Shown piece by piece: positions 1 through 7,725 of a stretch of DNA of 22,677 nt. The translations under genes were made by a program, and so were the position numbers. Source of the stretch: Oppiella nova (taxonomy: Eukaryota > Arthropoda > Arachnida > Sarcoptiformes > Oppiidae). Below the pieces are notes generated by a model that was given only the letters and a program-made list of their open reading frames with translations, did not search any database and was not told the DNA's origin. Numbering within the stretch: position 1 is the stretch's first letter; the number at the start of each line of letters is the position of its first letter. Location of the stretch: contig CAJPVJ010000586.1 in NCBI GenBank assembly GCA_905397405.1, positions 1 through 22,677 of the forward strand. The letters are read 5' to 3'.

Positions 1-96
1 ACTCAACGAAATCCGATTAAAAGCTTTGTGTTCAATACGAACTTTACGGCTGTTGATCCCGATCCTGGTCAGTTTGATGATGATCAGTATGATTGA
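1..96 (+). CDS. C-terminal end of a nitroreductase-like gene, cut by the window edge
   Basis: Frame 1 is open from the first base to a TGA at 94-96 and encodes the last 31 residues of a nitroreductase-like protein (TQRNPIKSFVF... ending DDDQYD). The same tail is encoded at 3107..3202 and a diverged one ends the intact gene at 5292..6191 (RNPVKQFVFENTF). Everything upstream is outside the window, so it is unknown whether this copy is intact. Bases 1..127 are identical to 3107..3233, including about 30 bp after the stop, so the copy arose by very recent duplication or was homogenised by gene conversion. Confidence 0.7.
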   Translation, partial: TQRNPIKSFVFNTNFTAVDPDPGQFDDDQYD

Positions 97-1037
97 TATA
101 GCAATGTAAAGCAGTATTTAATTAATTAATAAATACCAGTGTAATTTTATGTTTATTTAGAATTATAAATGTTACGCTAATAAATCATTAATTATAAATT
201 TAAATTAATTGATATATTTATTAAACATAATTATCGAATAACGACTGTAAATAACGAGTGTCATTTTTAATTTTCACCTAATTATTTGCTTCATTTGTTT
301 CCCTGACAATAACTATATGGGTTGTCTTCAATAATACCGGCCCCCTATATAGCACCGGTGACAAAACTTACGGTGGCCCCGATTACCTGACCTGTTACCC
401 CACCCACCACCGCACTTGTCGACTTAATGAGTCTTAACGAGTTTTGTTTGCATTTAAATACACATAAACTTTATCTCAATTCTCAAACAATCAGTCAAAT
501 CACTACTATTTTGAAGTTAAAATCTTGTGATTAATTTAAATGTCCTTTAGTTTAGCGTTTGGTTTACAATTGATTTACCGATAAGTAATTTTTTGTAAAT
601 ATTATTTTTTTAAATTCAATATATTAACATTAGTTTTAACATGGCTATCGGTTATAACTATCGGTTTATATTAGTAATTTAAAATAAAATATAAATTTAG
701 CGGATTTGATACCCATAAATTATTTTCGACTTATTTATAATTAATTCATAAAAACCAATTATTTGTACATGCTATTTATAATATTTGTTTAAATAAATTA
801 ATGTAAAAATACTTTATTAATTGAAAAGTATAACACATTTTATAAACTCAGCCAAATATTAGTAATTTAATTATTTTATGCTAAATATATACTGTATTTC
901 GAATATATTTACAGTTTTATAATTATAATTATTTCATCCAAAATTTAATTAATAAATGCATAATCACTTTATATTTTATTTTTAATAACAGATCAATAAT
1001 TTCATAAATTTATACCGAGTATTGATACTTATAATTA
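97..1037. other. AT-rich spacer with one relic of a glycine-zipper exon
   Basis: There is no supportable intact gene. The only coding-like island is the minus-strand glycine-zipper relic at 298..420. The stretch from about 870 to 1037 is recognisably similar to 3560..3790, including a shared block around 'aataatttaata'. It is therefore part of the duplicated spacer between a nitroreductase and a glycine-zipper gene. The rest is low-complexity AT sequence. Confidence 0.5.
298..420 (-). pseudogene. Relic of glycine-zipper protein exon 2
   Basis: Read on the minus strand from 419, the frame gives TSAVVGGVTGQVIGATVS followed by FVTGAI, a TAG stop (347..345), then GAGIIEDNPYSYCQGN. This aligns along its length with the C-terminal glycine zipper of the gene at 3817..4332 (TTGAVVGGVTGLVIGAPVG..., ...IADDNSCSGCPGK). 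The in-frame stop, the damaged Cys-x-x-Cys tail and the absence of the upstream repeats and exon 1 show it is dead. It shows that at least one more copy once stood between the left-edge nitroreductase and the copy at 1307..1682. Confidence 0.75.
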
Positions 1038-1260
1038 GAGTCCGGAATGAGTGGAAGAGAGACACTGTTTTCAGATGACTTGGGTTTAGTATAACACATC
1101 TAACTTAATCTCTCTCTAACTTAACATCATATTAAAACTTTACACTATTAGGGATTAGCACAAGGATTAGTGCATAGGTCTATTCACTCAGGCTATATTG
1201 AACCCAAATCGGTTTTAAAACAATGTATTTTCTACGATTTTTTCCACTGATTCCGGGCTC
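1038..1260. mobile_element. 223-bp MITE with 19-bp terminal inverted repeats and TA target duplication
   Basis: Terminal inverted repeats lie at 1038..1056 (GAGTCCGGAATGAGTGGAA) and 1242..1260 (reverse complement GAGCCCGGAATCAGTGGAA) and match at 17 of 19 positions. A TA dinucleotide flanks both ends (1036-1037 and 1261-1262), the target duplication of Tc1/mariner-type elements. No transposase frame fits in 223 bp, so this is a non-autonomous element. The paralogous spacer at about 3788-3812 continues across the same TA without the insert, which is a natural empty site. Confidence 0.85.
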
Positions 1261-1306
1261 TACCTATATTTAATAATTATCGACATATATTTTCCGGACA
1301 ACCACT

Positions 1307-1682
1307 TCATGAGTTGTCATCAGCAATACGAGCCCATTGTATCGCACCGGCGAGAGTACCTACAGGTGCCCATATCACTAACCCTGTTATCCCACCCACC
1401 ACAGCCCCTGTAGTACGATTGACACTATTAATAGCACTGGGACTACCTTCCCTATCGTTGACCGCATAATGAATCTCGTCGATTAATAGATGCCCGGTTG
1501 AAATCACCTAGATACAATTAAATTTTAAAAGTGTATTAATTAATTAAATAATGAGCATGGTAAATTATACTTACCTGAGGTACATCAGAACTTTCTCGCA
1601 CAAGGTTAGTCTGGGTTAGTCCAATTAATTGAACACCTGATTTCACCTGGGACACTACGGGTATTGAATAGGCATTGCCCAT
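1307..1682 (-). CDS. Shortened two-exon glycine-zipper repeat protein (copy 1)
   Basis: Exon 1 (1682..1575, ATG at 1682) encodes MGNAYSIPVVSQVKSGVQ... and ends CAG|GTAAGT. Exon 2 (1507..1307) follows a ctag acceptor. The intron is 67 bp and the product is 102 aa, phase 0. Compared with the 147-aa copy at 3817..4332 it has two in-frame deletions: about seven residues in exon 1, and about 38 in exon 2 that remove most of repeats 2 and 3. Two zipper glycines are tryptophan (VIWAPVG, IQWARI). TGT to TGA removes the CSGCPGK tail. The frame is open, so it may still be expressed, but the zipper substitutions suggest relaxed constraint or a changed role. No function is known. It lies head-to-head with the broken nitroreductase at 2598..3202. 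Confidence 0.65.
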
Positions 1683-1735
1683 TTTAAGAAATTATTAAAC
1701 TAATATTTTAGCTACTTTATTTTATTTAATTAAAA

Positions 1736-1801
1736 ATGGTTGAGCTATTGTACTGTAAACAGATTATTATAATTCAAATGAGTAATTGTTGCTAGGTTAT
1801 A
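1736..1801 (-). promoter_or_regulatory. Conserved upstream block of glycine-zipper copy 1
   Basis: Two motifs upstream of the ATG at 1682 are shared with the copy at 3817..4332. They are atggttgagctattg (1736..1750) and ttgctaggttata (1789..1801, TATAACCTAGCAA on the coding strand). Their spacing is the same in both copies (53 bp between motif starts), although the DNA between them has diverged. The TATA-containing motif is about 107-119 bp upstream of the ATG, so it is a likely core promoter. This is an inference from conservation. Confidence 0.45.
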
Positions 1802-2252
1802 TGGCACTTATGTTATTTAAAATTAAAGTGTGAGTATATTGGTTATCGTTTTATTAGTAAATAAAAATATTATGATCATCAACATAAATTTCAATAAAAA
1901 TAAACAATTAATTTTTTAAAACAAACTGTAAATTAATGAATGTCGTTTTATAAATTTAAATAAATACTGTTTCGAATTGTATTATTGGAAAAACGACTAC
2001 CGTGAAAATAAATAATTTTATTTATTAATTCTAGTTTATTAAAGACAATTAAAATTTAATAAAAACTTACAACTTATAAACTTTTTAAAAATATTTGCGG
2101 GCGACAAACGTAGCCGTATATTATATTTATTGGAAAAAATATTAATATTTTTTCTTCTAGTGTGTGTAATTACAGTTTGTTTTTTAATTTTATTGTTTTA
2201 AAAATGGTTGAGTTATTATTATTTATAAAGACTCTTTTCATTTTATCTCATA
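1802..2252. other. AT-rich spacer with an orphan copy of the promoter motif
   Basis: No gene is supportable. The 14-nt atggttgagttatt at 2204..2217 resembles the conserved atggttgagctattg motif found upstream of both glycine-zipper genes. It may mark the upstream end of a further lost copy. The partner motif ttgctaggttata is not found next to it. The remainder is low-complexity AT. Confidence 0.35.
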
Positions 2253-2306
2253 TTAATAGCTCTCTCTCCCATTGAGGAGCACAAAATTGGGAGAGAGAGC
2301 TATTAA
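2253..2306. repeat. Perfect 19-bp inverted repeat (hairpin) with CT/GA-rich arms
   Basis: The left arm 2253..2271 (ttaatagctctctctccca) and right arm 2288..2306 are exact reverse complements separated by a 16-nt loop. The arms are far richer in C/T and G/A than the flanks. A related unpaired tagctctctcgc string occurs at about 2423. It lies in the divergent intergenic region between glycine-zipper copy 1 and the nitroreductase pseudogene. It could be a foldback element or an RNA hairpin, and no function can be assigned. Confidence 0.6.
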
Positions 2307-2597
2307 AATGTGTTTACAATTATAATTAGTAAATTATTAACTCATTTAACTTTAAACTATTTAAAATACTTTGTATAAAATTAATAAAAATTTAATATTT
2401 AATAATAATTAAATTTATTACTAGCTCTCTCGCTTTGGTGATGCCCGTGATGCATATAAGTCAACCCCAGTATTTCATGGTGGAATGCCCAAAGATTTAT
2501 ATTCAATATTATTTACAATACATAATAAGTTAAATTATGTTTTTATTACAGTTTAAAACAAAAATTTAATAAAATATTTTTACTTTTCGCATACCAG

Positions 2598-3202
2598 TCC
2601 CGCAAATACCCAATATACCCGTTACTATTAAGCCGATCATCCTATCAGGAAATGAACGGTGAGGTCATACCCGAAACGGAACTTATGTCCCTATTTGAAG
2701 CAGCCAGGTGGACACCATCAACTTACAATATAAAACCATGGCAATTTATATACGCCAAACGTTTAACCACGGTTTAACTAATTTTTTAACGCCATACAAT
2801 CACTCAACCAAATCTGGTGAAAAACTGCCAGCGCCATAATAGTTGGCTAGCATATAAAAATTAATCTTACCATGGTAACATAACCCCCATACTGTACTGT
2901 AAAGTAATTACGATTCAATTAGCGCATTTATTTCGCTGGAACTGGAGGCTAGTGTTAAAGGACTAGTAGCCAACCCGATGGCGCTGTTTGATTACGACGA
3001 GGTGTACCGCGTGTTGAATGTCAGCCAAACGGCCTATAATATGAATATTATGATAGCTGTGGGCAAACGGCCCGACCCTTTGCACCGTAAGACTAATGAG
3101 ACGATTACTCAACGAAATCCGATTAAAAGCTTTGTGTTCAATACGAACTTTACGGCTGTTGATCCCGATCCTGGTCAGTTTGATGATGATCAGTATGATT
3201 GA
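2598..3202 (+). pseudogene. Nitroreductase-like pseudogene with decayed 5' half and open 3' half
   Basis: A ccag acceptor at 2594-2597 precedes a frame reading SRKYPIYPLLLSRSSYQEM then FEAARWTPSTYNIKPWQFIYAK. This matches exon 2 of the intact gene at 5583 (LLLSRTSQREM, FEAARWASSAFNIQPWRFVYAK). After YAK the frame is lost to an indel and reaches TAA within a few codons. The following region (for example NQIW-stop-KTASAIIV) still aligns in shifted frames, with a TGA in place of a sense codon. From about 2978 to 3202 the frame is open again and encodes the C-terminal third. No convincing signal-peptide exon is seen upstream; a slightly GC-richer island at 2424..2495 is the only candidate. The retained 3' end matches the left-edge copy exactly. 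Confidence 0.75.
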
Positions 3203-3233
3203 TATAGCAATGTAAAGCAGTATTTAATTAATT
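3107..3233 (+). repeat. 127-bp direct duplicate of the window's first 127 bases
   Basis: Bases 3107..3233 are identical to 1..127 with no mismatch, covering the last 31 codons, the stop and about 31 bp of 3' flank. After that the two copies diverge quickly: copy 1 has an extra 'aataaataccag'. The repeat is truncated by the window edge on the left, so its true length is unknown. It is clearly younger than the damage in the rest of the pseudogene, or has been homogenised. Confidence 0.9.
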
Positions 3234-3816
3234 TATGTAATTTTATGTTTATTTAAAATTGTAAAGATAAAAATTAATAATTAAAATTATTATTTATTAA
3301 AATATTCATAAGTTGATTCTTTAATTAAACCCAACTACAGTTTTATATTATTTATATTAAATAAACTAAACAAAAAACTATTTTTTATTTTTAAACCAAA
3401 TTAAAAACCATAAATTATTTTTTAAATATTAATTAAAGTAGTTTTATATTTGGACGAAATAATGTACAGTTTGTAAAAATGCGAAATTTAAAACATAAGG
3501 CAATCAATTATTTACAACTTTTAATATTAAAATTAATTAATATAAAAATATAATACTGTACTTTATTAATTGAAAAATAATTTTAAAAATTCTTACCCTA
3601 TCTTTCAAATGTGCCAGGTATTAATAATTAAATTAATTTATTCGAATTGTACACATTATTTCGAATATGTTTATAGTTTTAAAATTATAATTATTTTATA
3701 TAAAATTGAATTAACAAACGTATGCTTATTTAATATTTTATTTATAATAACAAGTCAATAATTTAATAGATAGTATAGATAGCTATAATTAAATATATTT
3801 TAATTATCTGCCTCAC
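3234..3816. other. AT-rich spacer between convergent nitroreductase and glycine-zipper copies
   Basis: No gene is supportable. An open frame of 63 codons at 3570..3761 is built of Ile, Tyr, Phe, Asn and Lys codons with no ATG start, as expected of random AT sequence. The segment about 3560..3790 is similar to 870..1037. An AATAAA on the minus strand (3742..3737) lies about 75 bp past the stop of the glycine-zipper gene and may be its polyadenylation signal. Confidence 0.5.
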
Positions 3817-4332
3817 TTACTTTCCAGGACAACCACTACATGAATTGTCATCAGCAATACGGGCCCCTTGTATAGCACCGGCAACTACACCTACCGGGGC
3901 CCCTATCACCAGCCCAGTAACCCCACCGACCACCGCCCCTGTAGTACGATTGGCGCTATTCATAGCACGGGCACCACCTTCCCTATCATTAACTGCATAA
4001 TGAACGACACCCTTTACATGCCCGGCCACGGGAACGGCATCCACCATATTTGACATATTACTAAAACATCGGCGTTGAGTTTCCATAGCGCCATCTGTAT
4101 CGCCGATTAATAATTGTCCGGCTGATGTCACCTAGATATATTTAATTTTTAAGCATATATTAATTATATTAATATTGTTCTGACAATGCTCATTTATACT
4201 TGCCTGAGATACACCAGGGCATTCTCTTACAAAGTTTGTCTGGGTCCTTTTAGCACCTTCAGCATCGCCACCAATTAATTGAACTCCAGATTTCACCTGG
4301 GACACTACGGGTATGGAATCGGCATTACCCAT
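3817..4332 (-). CDS. Two-exon glycine-zipper repeat protein (copy 2, full length)
   Basis: Exon 1 (4332..4204, 43 codons, ATG at 4332) and exon 2 (4131..3817, stop TAA) join in phase 0 to a 147-aa product. The 72-bp intron has the donor CAG|GCAAGT, a GC-AG intron; the paralogue at 1307..1682 has GTAAGT at the same place. The protein has three repeats of about 34 residues built on P-x-V-S-Q-V-K-S, an Ile-Gly-Gly-Asp/Gly-Asp turn and EGA-x-RTQ (residues about 7-38, 39-74, 75-108). These are followed by a glycine zipper (AVVGGVTGLVIGAPVGVVAGAIQGA, about 112-136, split here for length reasons into AVVGGVTGLVIG and APVGVVAGAIQGA) and a CSGCPGK tail. There is no signal peptide. The zipper could form a membrane hairpin or pack as an amphipathic hairpin. 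Function unknown. It is convergent with one nitroreductase copy and divergent from the intact one. Confidence 0.75.
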
Positions 4333-4376
4333 TTTAAATGAAATATTTTATAAATATTTATTATAATATTTTGTAA

Positions 4377-4442
4377 ATGGTTGAGCTATTGTGATATAAA
4401 TAGACTATTATCATTTACGTAGGTGATAGTTGCTAGGTTATA
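4377..4442 (-). promoter_or_regulatory. Conserved upstream block of glycine-zipper copy 2
   Basis: The motifs atggttgagctattg (4377..4391) and ttgctaggttata (4430..4442) are the same as those upstream of copy 1 and are spaced identically. On the coding strand the distal motif reads TATAACCTAGCAA, about 98-110 bp upstream of the ATG. That position suits a TATA-type core promoter with a short 5' UTR. The intervening sequence is diverged, so the motifs seem selectively kept. Confidence 0.45.
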
Positions 4443-5205
4443 AGCATACTGTATATTTATTTACAATTACAGTGGTAAAATATTTGTTTTCGTTTTGTAA
4501 TTTAATAATTTAAACAAACACCTTTTTTATATAAAAATAAATTCTTAACATTTTACTAGAAATACAATAATATAAAATATGTCGCATTATATAAATATTA
4601 TTTTTAAAATTGCAATTGGAGTGCCAGGAATGGACCTTGAACAATTTATAACGAAACAATTTAAGCTTACTAAATATTTTAAAGTATTTTAAAACCAGAT
4701 ATCTATCATTTAAAAATATTATATTCATTAAAAATAATTAATATTAATTATTTGTATAATAAATGAGTAAAATTTGAGCTTTATAACATTAATTGAGTTT
4801 GGCATAACATGACAATATTTTCATTAAATATTTCGCAAAAATATTTTAAATAAACTGCAATAATTTCAAAATATTTCATTTGGTAAAATAACTAATGTAA
4901 CATTGCTAATAATAATTGTTATTGTCAATTTCCATGTTAATCACATTTGAAATACATTATAATATATATTATATATTCTATGTAGTGTAGGTTAGCGTAA
5001 ACTTATACAGGTATTACATTAGTATAAAATAATTTGATAACAAGCACACTTCTGTTTAAATTCCCACCACCTAGTACCTGTTTCGGTATTAATAGTACGA
5101 AAAGTGCAAAAATTTTTTTAAAAATAATTGTATACTGATAAAATTTGCACTAAAATTTTTATCAAGATTGTAATGTACCTAAAGATTTTAATTTAAAATT
5201 ATTTG
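4443..5205. other. AT-rich divergent intergenic region
   Basis: No gene is supportable between glycine-zipper copy 2 (-) and the intact nitroreductase (+). The 72-codon minus frame at 4510..4728 is AT-driven and has no similarity to the other genes here. A slightly GC-richer patch at about 5060-5110 (cccaccacctagtacc) could be regulatory for the nitroreductase, but nothing specific is recognisable. Confidence 0.45.
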
Positions 5206-5215
5206 TATATATAAG
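5206..5215 (+). promoter_or_regulatory. TATA box of the secreted nitroreductase gene
   Basis: TATATATAAG lies 77-86 bp upstream of the ATG at 5292 and is followed by a stop-containing leader, as expected for a short 5' UTR. It is assigned on position and consensus only. In DNA this AT-rich a chance match is possible. Confidence 0.4.
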
Positions 5216-5291
5216 CTATTGTTTCATCTCAAATTTAAAAAATAATTTAAAACTTGTGTTTAAACACTTATTTTAAAAAATAGCAATTATA

Positions 5292-6191
5292 ATGTATAGT
5301 TTGTATATTGTTTTTGCAATTATTGGGTATGTTATTGCCTCAACATTAGCAAACCTAGATGATGACAAATACGATCCTGTACCTATGAAAGTATGTATAA
5401 AATTATAAATTTTTATTTAATTAACACTGTACTTATACAATACAAAACAAACAGTAATTTAATTTTAACTAAAATAAAAATACTAATCCACCAATGTTAA
5501 TAAAAGATTTGGACATTTGGTATATCAGATTTATTTTAAAATAATTATTGAATTATAAAATTTATTTTAAACCAATTAATAGGATCGCAAAACGGAGGCC
5601 ACAATACACCCGCTCCTACTGTCCCGCACTTCCCAACGGGAAATGACTGGCGAACCCATACCTGATAAGGACTTACTGGCTATTTTTGAAGCAGCCAGGT
5701 GGGCATCGTCAGCGTTCAACATACAACCATGGCGATTTGTGTACGCCAAACATGGTACACCGCGATTTAACAAGTTCCTTGCTACTTTTGACTTAATAAA
5801 CCAATGGTGGGCTAAAAACGCCTCGGTGTTAATTTTCCAAATTGCACCTAATTATGAGATACATAGTGAGAAAGTGTACCCGGTTCAATTTAAAGATTTT
5901 GATTCTGGATCAGCCTTTATGTCCCTTTCATTGGAGGCCAGTGGTAGAGGACTGGTAGCTCACGCTATAGGAGGGCTTAACTTTACAATGGCTTACGATG
6001 TGCTGAATGTGACCCAAACGTCACATACGGTTGAGTTGGCCATTGCTGTCGGTGTGAACGTCACGACACATAGACTGATGCCTGAGATGATTATGGCTCG
6101 TAATCCGGTTAAACAGTTTGTGTTTGAGAATACGTTTGTCAACACTGACCCTGATCAACCTGTGGGTAATGATTATTACCTGTATCTGTAA
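5292..6191 (+). CDS. Secreted nitroreductase-family flavoprotein
   Basis: Exon 1 (5292..5390, 33 codons) encodes MYSLYIVFAIIGYVIASTLA, a classic signal peptide with likely cleavage near residue 20, then NLDDDKYDPVPMK. A 192-bp GT-AG intron (5391..5582) joins in phase 0 to exon 2 (5583..6191). The product is 235 aa. The mature part is a short NfsB/RutE-like nitroreductase domain: LLLSRTSQREMTGEPI (residues 44-59, FMN phosphate-binding Arg/Ser region), FEAARWASSAFNIQPWRF (68-85, the family's A-P-S-x-x-x-Q-P-W-x-F flavin motif with Ser for Pro) and a central GSAFMSLSLEASGRGLVAH helix. FVFENTF ends the domain. The family reduces nitro or quinone compounds with NAD(P)H through FMN. The substrate here cannot be read from sequence. 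A secreted form is unusual, since bacterial relatives are cytosolic. Its motifs look bacterial, so ancient transfer is possible but untested. It is the only intact copy in the array. Confidence 0.85.
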
Positions 6192-6209
6192 AAGTTTATA
6201 AATGTTTTG

Positions 6210-6215
6210 AATAAA
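6210..6215 (+). terminator. Polyadenylation signal AATAAA of the nitroreductase gene
   Basis: AATAAA begins 19 bp after the stop codon at 6189-6191, a close but workable distance for cleavage downstream. The assignment rests on position only. Confidence 0.4.
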
Positions 6216-6660
6216 ATATTTGATTAATTCAACTTAATAATACTTTATTTAGTTTATTGGAAATAATATCGATTTGAATTTTAAAATAATCTTTCTGAAC
6301 TAGTTTTTAAAAAATGAAATGCAATTTAAATTGTAAAAATTGCGAAAACTATATCCAGGTTTAACTACCATATATTTTTAATAAATTATAATAATAATTG
6401 CGGCCTCTTAAATAATCAATTTCAATAAAAATCCCTTTAAAACTGTAACATAATTGCTTATTTACAAATAATATAACAATATATTATTTAAATTTATGTA
6501 ATTGGTCAGAAATAGACCTGATATATATTTTTGAATAATAAAAATAAGAAATTGAATTAATAAACTGCTTCTTATTTTGTATTTTTAAATACCTAGTCAA
6601 TAATTTAATAAATTTATACTGGGTATAAATAGTTGCTGTATAATTTATTATTTTTTGTGA
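6216..6660. other. AT-rich spacer, paralogous in part to the other array spacers
   Basis: No gene is seen. The end of this stretch (about 6540-6660, with 'tcaataatttaataaatttatac') resembles 970-1020 and 3750-3790. It is therefore the third copy of the spacer that precedes a glycine-zipper 3' end. Confidence 0.45.
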
Positions 6661-6667
6661 CAATTAT

Positions 6668-6706
6668 TTCCCGGACAACCACTACATGGGTTGTCATCAG
6701 CAATAC
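6668..6706 (-). pseudogene. 3'-end relic of a glycine-zipper gene
   Basis: On the minus strand the bases read G-I-A-D-D-N-P-C-S-G-C-P-G, matching the C-terminus ARIADDNSCSGCPGK of the copy at 3817..4332. Only about 13 codons remain. Similarity stops abruptly at about 6706, where nitroreductase sequence on the other strand begins. Confidence 0.7.
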
Positions 6707-6780
6707 CTGACACGAAACCCATGTCCTTATTTGAAGCAGCCAGGTGTTCACCATCAGCTTACAACTTTGAACCATGGCCA
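6702..6780 (+). pseudogene. N-terminal nitroreductase fragment fused to the glycine-zipper relic
   Basis: From about 6702 the + strand reads ...MSLFEAARCSPSAYNFEPWP, matching the flavin-binding segment of the other copies (MSLFEAARWTPSTYNIKPWQ at 2673..2743). It is about 25 codons long, with no upstream exon and no downstream continuation. The bases atacc at the junction occur in both parents, so the join may be microhomology-mediated. Confidence 0.7.
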
Positions 6781-7529
6781 AATAATTTTAAAAATGATTC
6801 TAATTTATTTATAATTAAAATAATATTTAGTTTAAAAATCACACATTTGTTTCCAAATTAGGGATTGACATTTTTTGAAAATACCTTAATTTAATCAATA
6901 TAATATCAAACATTTATTAAAATAATCTGTATTAGTAATTAAATTATTAGTAAGTAATTTTTAATAACTCATATCAGGTACATGGATAGTACTAAGGTTA
7001 TTTATGGAAAGTATAATATTATAATATTACTTATTACTTTTCACAATATATTTCTCAAAAGATTAAATTAAATTAATTAAAATTTTGAACTGTTAGCTGA
7101 GCCAGTAGTTATTTTTAATACATGTTAATTTTAATATAAATCACTATATGTTTTAGTTTACAGTTATAAAATTAAATGATTGATTATCATGTAACTTAAT
7201 GCACTGGATTATAGTTGGTTTTAAAATTGAACAAATTTGATAAAACGCACTAAATTATTATTATAAACTGTTTAAAAATTACAAAACTTATTATTATTTC
7301 ATAAGGATTAAATAAAATATATAAACTGGAGTATGATGAGGTTTGTGTTATAATTCAAATTAATTTTATTTGAATATTTTTCCTGATATGAATTAAAATA
7401 CAATGTTTAATAATTTTTATTAAATCATTATAAGTATAAATATCAATATATCTAATTTATATTTAAATTTTAAAATTTTATTTTATTCATTTATCAGACA
7501 GAGACTCTACCATTGGGTGTATACTGCTA
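6781..7529. other. AT-rich stretch without a recognisable gene
   Basis: Nothing coding is supportable on either strand. It may be expanded or decayed intron/exon sequence between the two nitroreductase fragments at 6702..6780 and 7530..7725, but no similarity to the corresponding part of the intact gene is visible. Confidence 0.4.
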
Positions 7530-7725
7530 CTGGTAGGGGACAGGTAGCTCATCAATTAGGGGGTAGGCTTACGGGGCGATGAATGTGTGGTCCAAACGTC
7601 ACATACGGTTGAGTCGGCCATTGCTGTCGGTGTGAACGTCACGACCAATAGACTGATGCCTCAGTTTATTAGGACTCGTAATCCGGTTAAACCGTTTGGA
7701 TTTGAAAATATATAGGTTATAATGA
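7530..7725 (+). pseudogene. C-terminal nitroreductase fragment
   Basis: The segment matches 5941..6140 of the intact gene. About 7595-7650 (tccaaacgtcacatacggtt..., the TSHTVELAIAVGVNVTT region) is nearly identical. A deletion near 7560-7590 removes the GLNFTMAYDVLN region, and the reading frame ends in TAG at about 7712 where the intact gene encodes NTFVN. With the fragment at 6702..6780 it may be one dispersed pseudogene. Its divergence from the gene at 5292 is lower than that of the 2598..3202 pseudogene in this region, so it is a later copy of that gene. Confidence 0.75.

Noticed and set aside
3570-3761. 63-codon plus-strand frame in the array spacer
   Set aside because: AT-driven Ile/Tyr/Asn/Lys composition, no ATG in proper context, and the homologous spacer at 870-1037 is not open.
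4510-4728. 72-codon minus-strand frame upstream of glycine-zipper copy 2
   Set aside because: Low-complexity AT codons only, no motif, and no counterpart in the paralogous region near 1850-2050.
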